A stretch of DNA of 64,000 nucleotides, taken from Emiliania huxleyi CCMP1516. Its lineage: Eukaryota; Haptophyta; Isochrysidales; Noelaerhabdaceae. The position numbers and the translations under genes are program-made. Below are positions 1 to 8,947 of this stretch, piece after piece. The notes under the pieces are model-generated. The model saw only the letters and a list, made by a program, of their open reading frames with translations. It did no database searches and was not told where the DNA came from. The stretch's first letter is position 1; each line of letters starts with the position of its first letter. The stretch lies in contig NW_005200011.1 in NCBI RefSeq assembly GCF_000372725.1, positions 248,918-312,917 on the forward strand. The letters are read 5' to 3'.

Positions 1-1145
1 CGCCATACCAGCGTACAGTGGAGGGCTCCGAGTACATAGGAAACGAGGGTTCCCCGGTTTGTCACGCGCGAGCACGAGCGTGACACTGCACGTGGCGCCG
101 AGCGCCCGCGGCACAGACCTTGTGCAAGCCGACCCTCGGTGACCACGCCGGTCCGGACCGATGGCGCTCGGTGTGGAGCAAGCAAGACCCCCCCCCCCCC
201 CCCCTCGGGGCGGGCTCGCCATTCCAACGGCCGCCAGGAGCACCAAGAGGACTCCTCATGGCTGTGGTCAAGTGGGCTTCGACCGGCCTCGACTGGGGGG
301 GCGGGTTGTCCCGGCTGCGGACACCTTCTGCAGCCCCCTGGGCCCGTGACAGCACCCCAAAACTGCCCCTCGGCGGCATACAGCACTGCCAGCCAGCCTC
401 TTCCTCCTCCTAAGGGCTGTACTATAGGCCATATTGCGCCGCCTCCTACTGGCAGCCGGGCGGGCGCGCGCCGCGGGCGCCTCGGCGCGCGCACGGCTCG
501 CAAAGTTCGAACGAGTACTGCCGCCCGGGGGGCTCAAGGGGGCCGGGGGGGAGCACTCGCCTCGCAAGGCGCGCACCGGCTGCTCTGGCTGCTGCGCCGG
601 CGGCCGCTGCGCTGGCCGCTGCTGCGCTGGCTGGCGAGCGGTACGGCCGCCGGCGGCCGCTGCACCCGCGCTTCCCTCGCGGGCGCCGTCGCGCCGCGCG
701 CGCCCAACTCTGCTGGCACACGGCACGCGTCGTCACTCAGCCGCGGAGAACAGGCGGTGCTGTGCGCGAAGCGCGCGCGATCTCGTACTTTTAAGGCTGG
801 ATCCGGCCATTCCAAGGGTATACCTTTGAGAATCCCCAGCGTCCCTCCCTCCTAGTCACACTCTCAATATCTCGACTATCCAACATGAAGTGCTGCGATC
901 GGGAGTGCCCCATTTCTTTTTTCCTTTCTTTTTTTGGGTCCTGTGGGCACCCTACCATCCTGACCGTGGAACCCCAACTTCAACCGGTCATATCTCGGGC
1001 GGACTGGCACCTCAGGAGCTCATCCTGGGCGGTTTGGGGAAGTCTTGGGGGTGTACTTGAAGGTGGGAAAAAGAGTTTTGCACGAGATCTTAACCGGGGG
1101 GCAGTCTGAGCACCGTGAAAACAGCGGCCCACAGCTTATTTGTCA
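1..1145. other. 5' stretch without a supported gene
   Basis: This is very GC-rich sequence with long C, G and T homopolymers (C run near 190-204, T-rich tract near 916-936). Open frames exist on both strands but are Ala/Arg/Pro-rich, mutually overlapping and carry no recognisable motif, as expected of stop-poor GC-rich DNA. The last part is presumably the promoter and leader of the methyltransferase gene that begins at 1146. Confidence 0.6.
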
Positions 1146-2261
1146 ATGCCTGACGGCAAGAAGCGTGAGAAGCGCAAGGCCAAGCGGGCGGCCAAGCGGA
1201 GGCTCAAAGAGGTGGCTGTTCCCGAGCCGGCAGAGCCGGCAGAGCTGCAGGGCGTGGTGCTGGGTGGAGAGCTGCTGCTCAGGGCGGCCGACGGCACCGT
1301 CTACGCGAGCGAGCGTGACGATCGCGGCGCCCTCGTCGCCGTTGGCAGATGGGAGGCCGGCGCGGTTGTGCCACTCCCCAAGGCTGTGTCGTCGTCAGAG
1401 GCAGCGGGCGGTGCGACTGGCGAGGCGCGGCAGCCGTCGGTACCGCACCCTGTGCCGCAGCCTCTCGCCTTCAGTGCCGCCGAGGACGACCACTGCGAGA
1501 CGGCGCCTGAGGCCTACGCGCACATTGTCAGCCTGCTCCGCCTGGTGGCGCGCAAGCGCGGCGTGCCGCCCGAGGAGCTTCGCATCTGGGACCCTTACTA
1601 CTGCAACGGTGCCGTGGCTCGTCACCTCGCCGCGCTGGGCTTCCCTCACGTGCACAATGCGAACGAGGACTTTTACGCGCGGCTCGACAGCGGCGACCTT
1701 CCCGAGCACGACGTGCTGCTCACCAACCCGCCCTACACGCACCCGCACCCCGAGCGGCTGCTCGCCCACTGTGCTGCTTCAGGCACGCCGTGGCTCGCGC
1801 TGATGCCGAACTGGGTGTACACCAAGGACTACTACTGGGCGGCGCTGGGCCGCTCCCACGGCACGGCCGACACGCAGCCCTTCTACATCGCGCCGAGAAA
1901 GCGGTACAACTACTGGACGCCGCGAGGGCGGCGGTCGGACCTCACCTCGGGTGGCGCGAAGGCCAAGACACACGGGCACACCAACGCCGCGCTCGGCATC
2001 CGGACGTCGCCCTTCGTCTCGTTTTGGTATTGCGGCGGCTTCGGGCCGGCATTGCGAAAGCGCGTCACGCCGCCAGAGGGTTGCGTGCTCTGTTGGTCGA
2101 CGGAGGAGCTGCCGCCCGGCGTGCTCTCGGAGAGCGACCCACGCAGAAAAGTATGGGGAGGTGGGGGTGCAGACACGCGCAACGTCATCGGGGGACGTTC
2201 GCTAGGACGTTCGAATGGTGGTGGGAAGCGTCAGAAGAGTGGTGGAGCGGACCAGCACTGA
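1146..2261 (+). CDS. Rossmann-fold SAM-dependent methyltransferase-like protein (NPPY type)
   Basis: The product is 371 residues in one open frame. It starts with a lysine/arginine-rich tract (MPDGKKREKRKAKRAAKRR) that could act in nuclear or nucleolar targeting or in RNA binding. The core holds DPYYCNG (about 149-155), placed like the SAM-binding motif, then a conserved-looking NEDFYA, then LLTNPPY (about 191-197), the NPPY catalytic motif of amino-methylating enzymes. Further on are PNWVYTKDYY and KRYNYWTPRG. This layout matches a family of uncharacterised eukaryotic NPPY proteins found in algae and protists; whether the substrate is DNA, RNA or protein cannot be told. The ATG at 1146 is chosen because the frame upstream offers only a TTG. 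The C-terminal Gly/Arg-rich tail is probably disordered. No intron is needed. Confidence 0.75.
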   Translation: MPDGKKREKRKAKRAAKRRLKEVAVPEPAEPAELQGVVLGGELLLRAADGTVYASERDDRGALVAVGRWEAGAVVPLPKAVSSSEAAGGATGEARQPSVPHPVPQPLAFSAAEDDHCETAPEAYAHIVSLLRLVARKRGVPPEELRIWDPYYCNGAVARHLAALGFPHVHNANEDFYARLDSGDLPEHDVLLTNPPYTHPHPERLLAHCAASGTPWLALMPNWVYTKDYYWAALGRSHGTADTQPFYIAPRKRYNYWTPRGRRSDLTSGGAKAKTHGHTNAALGIRTSPFVSFWYCGGFGPALRKRVTPPEGCVLCWSTEELPPGVLSESDPRRKVWGGGGADTRNVIGGRSLGRSNGGGKRQKSGGADQH

Positions 2262-2335
2262 GTGGCGTCGGATCCTATAGTATACCCCGCCAAGGACACT
2301 TATGTCGATAGTCCGAGGCCCGTCGAGCGCGCGCG

Positions 2336-2824
2336 TCACTTGCAGCCAGGCGCCGCTCCACCTCCAGGTCCAGCGGCAGCACCGCCGTCCACTCCCCGAC
2401 TGGGCAGCTCGCAGCCCTCGTCGGCGGCGCGCTGCACGGGCGGTGCGCTCCCGAAGTCTATTCCTAGGCCCTCCGCCGGGGTGGCGGCGGGCGGGGCGGC
2501 GGGCGGCATGAAGCCGCTGAGCTTGGCCAGTTCTTGCAGCGGCAGGTAGCCGGAGTAGAACTTGCCTCCGATCGACCAGCTCGGGTACGCGCGCACCTCC
2601 GGCGCGGCGCGGCAGCGGGTGGCCTCGCTCCCAAAGCCGTCGGCGGCGCACTCTACGTAGGGAAGCTGGCGCGCCGCCTCGCGCCCGAAGAGCGAGCGTT
2701 GCAGCCCGCAGAAGCGGCACCAGTGCGCGCCGTAAAACACGGCGCCGCTCGAGCGCAGGTGCTTGGCGAGGGCGACCGTGTAGCTCGTGGACACAGTCTC
2801 CACCTCGGGTGGCTTGAAGCCGCC

Positions 2825-2855
<31 letters not shown>

Positions 2856-3730
2856 TCGGGCGCCGGGAACTGCACTGCGGGGTTGAAGCCGCTGAGGCGC
2901 TGCAGCTCGGGGAGCGACTTCATGCCGCTGTACAGCTTGCCACCAATCTCCCAGCTGGGGTAGCCCGTAACGCGCCTCGCCTCGCAGAGCGCTGCGTCCG
3001 CCTGGTAGCCGCCCTCTGCGCACTCGACATAGGGCAGCCGCCGTGAGCCTCCGGCGCCAAACATCGCGCGCTGTTTGAGGCAGAAGCCGCACCAGTACGC
3101 GCCGTAGAACTTTGCGCCGCTCCTGCTCAAGTGCTCTGCCAGTCCGATCTGATCGGGTGTTGAAGTGCCCTTGACGGGCGGCGGTGTGTAGAGCACCGCC
3201 GCCTGCTCCCTCAGCTGCTGCGGCGCAAGAGGTGCCTTCGCCAGAAGATCAGGTGGAGGCAACGCAGCGGCCCTGCGGGAAATTGCGACTGTCGCCGCTG
3301 CCGCCGTCGCATGAGTGAGCACGGCCAAGCGCGAGTACCGCGCAGCCGTGATGGGTACCGCGCTCGCCTCGAGGGCGGCCTGCGTCGCGCCGCCGTCGAA
3401 GAAGAAGAGGCCGGCGCCCGCAGCGGCAAGCGCAACGAGCAAGAGGTTGCCGGCGACCACATCGTCGACGCCGGCGCTCGTCAGCGCGTAGAAGAAGGCA
3501 AAGCAGAAGGCCGTCAGGCCGCCGGCCACGCCGAGCGCCTGTAGCGTCTCGCTTGGCCCCTCCGTCTCCTCCATCCGCACCACACCACCGCCGCGGCGAG
3601 CCGCCTCTGCAACGACAGCGGGCGGCGCGGGCGACAGGCCGGCGGACTGCGCTGGAAGCGAGGAGAGCGGCGGGCTGGCGCGCAGCGCGGGGACTAGGAA
3701 AGAGGTAGAGAGGGCTGAGAGAGCGAGCAT
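2336..3730 (-). CDS. Tandem thioredoxin-like protein of the VKOR/LTO1 C-terminal type
   Basis: The 464-residue product has an N-terminal leader (MLALSALSTSFLVPALRAS) followed by an Ala/Pro-rich stretch, then two hydrophobic segments (about 65-86 and 90-112). Two copies of a thioredoxin-like domain follow. Copy 1 has GAKFYGAYWCGFC (CxxC at 214-217), LPYVEC and GYPSWEIGGKLYSG. Copy 2 has GAVFYGAHWCRFC (CxxC at 338-341), LPYVEC and AYPSWSIGGKFYSG. A poly-proline linker joins them. This is the redox domain normally fused behind vitamin K epoxide reductase in cyanobacteria and plastids, here duplicated and without the VKOR helical bundle. I infer a plastid thylakoid or luminal disulfide-exchange role. 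The start at 3730 is preferred: the frame stays open for 46 more codons, but these come from the transposon inserted immediately upstream. Confidence 0.8.
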
Positions 3731-5543
3731 AGCAGGCGAGCCCCAGCCGGGCGTCGCCACCGCAGGATTCGAAGGAGGGTTCCACTCTGACCTGTTCCGA
3801 CCCTGCTCCGACCCTGATCCGACCTTATGTGAACACCGACCTGATCCGACCCTGTTAGGTTTGAACAAGGTCGGAACAGGGTCGGATCAGGGTCGGAACA
3901 GATGAGCTGCCCCACGTACGGCCCTTTTTCCCGACCTTGTTCCGACTCTGGTCCGACCCTGATCCGACCGTGTTCGGCAGCGTTCGAACACGGTCGGAAC
4001 AGGGTTGGATCAGGGTCGGAACAGATGAGCTGCCCCACGTACGGCCCTTTTTCCCGACCTTGTTCCGACTCTGGTCCGACCCTGATCCGACCGTGTTCGG
4101 CAGCGTTCGAACAGGGTTGGATCATACCATGATCCGACCGCACGGACGGGCACAGCACATACATGGTGAAACGAGGCGGGCACTCTCTCACCACCGAATG
4201 AGGCGCGCACAGCTCCGTGAAATCGATTTTTCTTTCATCAGTGTACCTCATGTTGCGGAACTTGGCGGTAACCTGCGGGAGCGTGATGCCAACCATGCCA
4301 AACTTATCAGCCACCTCCGCCTGGGTGGCGCTCTCGAGGAAGTGCTTCTCATACTTCCGCCGCTCCTTGCCGTCGACCGCAGACCAGGCCGCAAGCGAGG
4401 CCAGGAAGAGAGAGTTTGCCGCCTCGTTGAACACCTATGCACGCGGCAACAGAGCGCCTGTGAGCGTCGCCATCACATGCGAGGCAGTGTCGGCGCAGAG
4501 GTGTGGGACCGCTGCGACGCCGCTCGTCGGGACCGTGCCCTCGAGCGAGGGGAGGGGGGAGTGGTCGTCGTCGTCGTCGCCGCCCTCGTCATCGTCGTCG
4601 TCATCGTCATCAGGAGGGAGCGCCCGCTTGGTGCTCTTCTTGGCGGTAGACGCCTTGCCCTCCTGCTTGCGGCGGCGCAGGTCGAGGAGGTCGGCGCGCA
4701 GCTTCTCCATCTTCCCCTTGTACTTGGCGAGCCACGTCTCGATCTTCTCCGTGTTGCAGCAGTTGAGCGGCGCCTTGTCCATCCCGCTGGCGCCGATCCC
4801 TGCGAGAAAGTTGGTCTTGTTCACCCCGCTCATCTCGTAAATCTCCACCTGCTGGATGTTGATCGAGTGGGCCTTTGCGTTGCTCTGTGGGCGGGGACAC
4901 ATGCAGTCTCAGTCATGCACGCAGTGTGTGAAGGGAAGCACTTGGGCAGGTGTCGTCACCTCGAAGCTCTCCTTGTCGGCTTTGACCTTGCCGACAAACG
5001 CGTCGCGGAAGATCTCGGCATCGAGGTAGACGATGAGGACGAGGTCAGTCGAGGGCGTCGAGGGTGGCGAGAAGACGACCGACGTGTCGAGCTTGACCGG
5101 CTCGTCGAGTGCGTCCTCGGCGTGGAGCACACCCTCCTGCCGCAACGCGACCTCGGCCGCGCGTGGGCCCAGAATCTTGAGAGCGCCCTGAGTCGCGAGC
5201 TCGCGCAGCGTGGTGGTCGTGCCGGCTGTGATGGTCAGCGCGATGGTGCGTGAGTAGGTCTTGACCTTCACGCCCCGCCTTCTGGAGAGGTCCGCGGTCA
5301 TCGCCGGCTGCGCCTTGTCGCCCTTCAGCGTGACTGAGAGAGTCGTGCTGGGCAACTTGCGCACCTCGGGCGCCGTGCCTGCCGGCTGCCCCGCCGCCAC
5401 CACCTCCTCGTCCGCCGCCTCCTCCTCGGCCGCCGGCTCGCCTCCCGGGAGCGCCACCGCAGCCGTTTCCTCCTCCGCCGGGCCCTCCGTCTCCGCCGCC
5501 GGCTCCTCGGCCGGCGGCGGCACCTCAGCCTCCGCCGCCGCCT

Positions 5544-5574
<31 letters not shown>

Positions 5575-5691
5575 CGCCTCAGCGGGCGTCGCAGTCGTCA
5601 CCGCCAGCTCGTCTGACGCCGCCGACGGAGGCCCGCACGGCTCGTCGGCGCGAGGGGCAGTGTCCGTGTCAGGCGTGGCGGCAGTGCACAT
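3694..5691 (-). CDS. Unrecognised protein encoded by element B, probably three exons
   Basis: Three consecutive minus-strand open stretches look like one spliced gene. Exon 1 (5691 to about 4960) encodes an Ala/Glu-rich N-terminus, then a region containing TTLSVTLKGDKAQPAM and DLVLIVYLDAEIFRDAF. A 75-bp GT-AG intron (4885-4959) joins SFE to SNAKAHSINIQQVEI in phase. Exon 2 has a charged helix (IETWLAKYKGKMEKLRADL) and a run of aspartates. A single in-frame TAG at 4435-4437 follows, best read as the end of a second intron, because coding-like sequence resumes at once (VFNEAANSLFLASLAAW, EVADKFGMVGITLPQVTAK). The true 3' end is uncertain: the frame runs on through the iterons and leaves the element, stopping at 3694. 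No DDE, helicase or recombinase motif is visible. Its position inside element B suggests a mobilisation protein, but that is inference. Confidence 0.45.
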
Positions 5692-5957
5692 GTATATGGT
5701 GTGCTGAACGGCAACGGGACGTACGCGGCACGTGGCTGTGAACTCGGAGCTCGGCCTGTGAACTCCGACCGTGATCCGACCTGATCCGACCGGTCGGAAC
5801 AGGGGTCAGCGGCGGCGGGAGGGAGGGATTTTCCCGACCTTGTTCCGACTCTGGTCCGACCCTGATCCGACCGTGTTCGAAGTGAACACGGTCGGATCAG
5901 GTCGGTGTTCGAGAGAGGTCGGATCAGGGTCGGAACAGGTCAGAGTGGAACCCTCTT
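3773..5957. mobile_element. 2.2-kb inverted-repeat element (element B) with TCCGAC iterons
   Basis: The ends AGGAGGGTTCCACTCTGACC (3773) and, inverted, AAGAGGGTTCCACTCTGACC (ending at 5957) form terminal inverted repeats continuing into CTGTTCCGACCCTG. ATTCGA occurs directly outside both ends (3767-3772 and 5958-5963), consistent with a 6-bp target duplication. The subterminal regions are packed with TCCGACC/GGTCGGA words in both orientations, including a 123-bp direct duplication on the left. The central part carries one minus-strand gene. A related single end (GACTCTGACCTGTCCCGACC) lies near 33594, showing that the family is dispersed. I do not recognise the superfamily. Confidence 0.65.
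3901..4120. repeat. 123-bp tandem duplication of iterons in element B
   Basis: The block beginning GATGAGCTGCCCCACGTACG at 3901 recurs at 4024, exactly 123 bp later. Each unit holds several TCCGACC words and the palindromic centre GTTCGGCAGCGTTCGAAC. The layout resembles transposase-binding arrays. Confidence 0.8.
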
Positions 5958-7321
5958 ATTCGACACTTCAGCTTGGTATAGTATCATTGTATGCTTCTCG
6001 AGGGGGTATCAAGGTATGCTCTAGGCCTCTGTGGGGACTTATCTCGGCTGGGTATCAAGGTATCATCGGCGGCCGCGCAGCGAAGCGACAATTCACACCT
6101 CGCACCGAGGACCAAGCCCTCCCGCACGGTCCGCCCCGGTATCATTCAAACTCTTTGCGCTTCCGCCGTACCCGCGCGCCACGCGCCCACCAGCTGTTGC
6201 GCGCGCAATGCGCCCTCCTCGCCCAGCGCATTGCTTAGTGGTGCGCTCGCCTCCCTCCTGCGCGACGCTCATTCGAGCGCGTTGTCTGTCTTGGCGCGCG
6301 CGCAGCGCGCGAAGAGGTGTGAAGAGGGGGGTCGTGTCCGGTGTGAAGGGTAACCCACCAGGGTATCAGCCTATCCTCTAGGGGCCCAATGCGGGTCCTC
6401 TCAAGAGGGTATCAGGGTATAGCCCTGGGGTAACGGGTATGATCTTGCATACCTTCTCTGGGGAAAGTTATTTAGGACCACCCCGGTTTCGGACATCGGC
6501 GAACGATTGGACGGTGCCTCAACTGAGCCAAATGGAGCCCTGTGATGTGGGACCTCACTCCCAGAAGCTTGGAGCTTCAGGCCGCGACCACGTGGCTAGG
6601 TGGACACTAAAGTGCCATTTTGGCGCCAAATCTTGGCGGGAAATGACACGTGGTTTGGCGGGAGTGTGGTTTGCCTGCGCTGCTCGACAGCGTTGCTGTT
6701 GAGCGCCAGCTGCTGCTCCCTTCAGCCAGACGGCCGGGCCTGCGCAGCACGACCGCTGGCCTTCCTCCTGCACCACAGGAGCGCGCCAAAGCGCGCGTCT
6801 GGGCAAGCAGTGCGTCTCATCGCGATGCGAGAGTCGACGCTGTGACGCCGCCGCTCGCCGGCTAGAATGACAGTGGCAGCATTCGAGTACGCGTCGAGCT
6901 GTGCGTACCAGCACTCGTATGCGAGCTAATTGTGTCCCTGAGCTGCTGTGGGGTGCGTGGGCTCAGCTGCGGAGCACGTACTGGGCGGCGGTAGGGGGGT
7001 GGTCCTAAATAACTTTCCCCAGAGAAGGTACAATGATACTATACCAAGCTGAAGTGTCGAATCCAGGTCCGAAATGCTTGGGCTTCCCAGATAAAGAACC
7101 AAAAAAATCTCAACCTGGCTGACGGCGAAATGTCAGCAAGAACAGGGAAAAGAATTCGATGCCCTTGGGTTTTCTTTTTGACGCGACACAAGAGCAATCC
7201 GGCAGGAATCTGTTTTGTGACGATCAAACTCGGCGGGGTGCGGCGGGCTGTGTTCGGGTCGCTCCTGAGAGAGAGATTTTTAGCAATACCAAACAACTCT
7301 AACACTCACACGTTTTGTTGT

Positions 7322-7540
7322 TCGCTCCTGAGGTGAGCGCCTCGCGAAAGACCACGTTGCATGTGCGGAAGGTGTCGGTATCTTTGTCGATCGGGACGGC
7401 GAACCGGTGGTCGGGTAGGCCCACTCGCGACGCGGCCACGTAAGAGCTGCCCGTGCGTGAAGCAAGGCTCCGGAAGGTAAATGCCCACGCGCTCGAGCGT
7501 CTGGCCCTGCGCCTTGTTGATGGTCATAGCAAAGGCGATG
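7322..7540 (-). pseudogene. PIF1-type helicase C-terminal fragment (Helitron remnant)
   Basis: The minus strand reads AFAMTINKAQGQTLERVGI and then PEPCFTHGQL, the motif V-VI region of PIF1-like helicases found in Helitrons. One extra base then shifts the frame; in the shifted frame the expected YVAASRVGLPDHRFAVPID follows and ends near NVVFREALTSG. The fragment is short, frameshifted and has no upstream helicase motifs, so it is a relic. Confidence 0.75.
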
Positions 7541-7695
7541 TGTGCACTCCGTAATCTTTTTTTACCGTGCCAATTCTGTCAACCTTTGTCTGAACATGTG
7601 AATCTGTGTCTGAACTCTGTGAGGTGTGAGTGAGAGGGTTTGTGTGTCGTTAGAGTCAATCCGTGGACCGTGCCCACATTTTGTTTTCAAACTCT

Positions 7696-8832
7696 TTACC
7701 ACTTCGTCACCCGCACCTCGAACGCCTCCACCACCGAATCAGAGGCGCACGCCCAAGCCAAAAACACATCACCACCTAATGGCATGAGCCCGTTGGTCGC
7801 GCCAATCATCGGCACCCCGCCCTCCTGGACCGCCTGCGTCCAATTCCACTGCGGCGGCGTCTGCAGCTCCCACGGGCGAGTCGGCTCGACGAGCGGCTCG
7901 CCACCCCGCTGGAGCACCTCGCGCGGGTTGCTGCCGTTCAGCACTACCCAACCGGCAGCCCAGCCACATGCCGTTGACTGCCAATGATAGTGTCGTAGGT
8001 CGTGAAGTAGTTGCCGTCGGCGAGGCGCACCGGTGGAGCGCCCGCCTCGCAGTAGCCTGGGTCGAAGCTGCCGGGCCGGCCCACGATTGCGTCCTCCGCC
8101 GCGGTCCAGTGGAGCAAGTCGTTCGACTGCCACGAGCGCACCGAGCCGGTGCCGGTCCACTGGAAGTGAGGCGGTGTATCGCGCACCAGCGTAGCGGTCG
8201 ATTTGGCGTCGAAGCCTACGTCTCCGGTGCGGTTGACGCGGACCCAGGACGACGCCACTTCCGGGGTCTTTGACATGACCACCTTCGTCTTCGTCGATTT
8301 GCAGCAGCGCGAGCAGTGCGGCCAGGTCGGGCCACAGGCCGTGGCATTGCTGCAGGCGGTCGGGTTAGCAGTTCCGTCACCGTACGCTGTGTAGGCCATG
8401 AGGTACGTTCCTGTGCGACGGTCCACTGTGATCCGAGGATCCTGAACGCCGCACTGCTCGTCCGCGCCCTGTGGCCGCAAGATCACCTTCCAGCGAATTC
8501 TTTTCGAACTCGCTCTGCAGGTTGCTCAGGTCCACCGGCCCCGTGACCGTGCGCTTGACCAGCGTGACGACGTCGGGATTCCCCGGTGTCGAGCAGCCGG
8601 GACGGTGGACGCAGCTCCGGATCACTAGCGCGTCTACGCCGTCCAGCAGCCGCACGTGCGACGGCCCAAAGTTGTGCGCAAAGTCCGTCGTCTCTGGGTG
8701 GTGGACCGAGTCGAAGAGCACGTTCATCCCTCCAGGGCCGGTGCGACTGACCTCAACGGCGTAGCGCGGCGGCGGCGCTGCCGCTGTCGCCGCCAAGACG
8801 AGGCAGACCAGCGTTGTCAGCAGCGCGGCCAT
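7696..8832 (-). pseudogene. Secreted five-bladed beta-propeller glycosidase (GH43/GH130-like), frame-broken
   Basis: The N-terminus is a clear signal peptide (MAALLTTLVCLVLAATAAA). Three overlapping minus frames together give a beta-propeller glycosidase: NFGPSHVRLLDGVDALVIR and NPDVVTLVK in frame 1; KVILRPQGADEQCGVQDPRI, GTYLMAYTAYGDG, SNDLLHWTA and LADGNYFTTYDTI in frame 2; GWVVLNGSNPREVLQRGGEP and NGLMPLGGDVFLAWACAS in frame 3. The first switch can be explained by a 40-nt GC-AG intron (ending CAACCTGCAG) or by a one-base shift. The second, inside the region after YDTI, needs a one-base shift. It may be a decayed gene, or a real gene with sequencing errors. Confidence 0.6.
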
Positions 8833-8947
8833 TGAAGGACGCGCTGCAGCAATCGTTGCGAGGCCTTGGGGCGGGGGGCGGGGTGCGGCGGATCTACTCG
8901 CGGCTTACCACGCCTCCCGGTCCCCAGCCACACAGGGTGCTAGAGCC
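8833..8947. promoter_or_regulatory. 115-bp shared intergenic region between divergent genes
   Basis: The glycosidase reads leftward from 8832 and the helicase reads rightward from 8948, so any promoters must share or overlap this 115-bp interval. It contains no clear TATA element. Confidence 0.45.

Larger units (their letters stand above)
3765..7064. mobile_element. Inverted-repeat DNA element (element A), interrupted by element B
   Basis: The right end (7029-7064) is the reverse complement of a left end split into two pieces: GGATTCGA at 3765-3772 and the continuation CACTTCAGCTTGGTATAG from 5964. Removing element B (3773-5957 plus one target copy) restores a terminal inverted repeat of about 36 bp. 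Without B the element is about 1.1 kb and codes for nothing recognisable. Its interior holds a second inverted pair, CCTTCTCTGGGGAAAG with TTATTTAGGACCACC, at about 6450-6484 and 6994-7026, and several GGTATCA/GGTATAG words between 5973 and 6440. No clear target duplication was found for A itself. Confidence 0.65.

Noticed and set aside
139..855. 238-residue open frame
   Set aside because: Arg/Ala/Pro/Gly-rich frame in stop-poor GC-rich DNA, overlapped by equally long frames on the other strand and without any motif.
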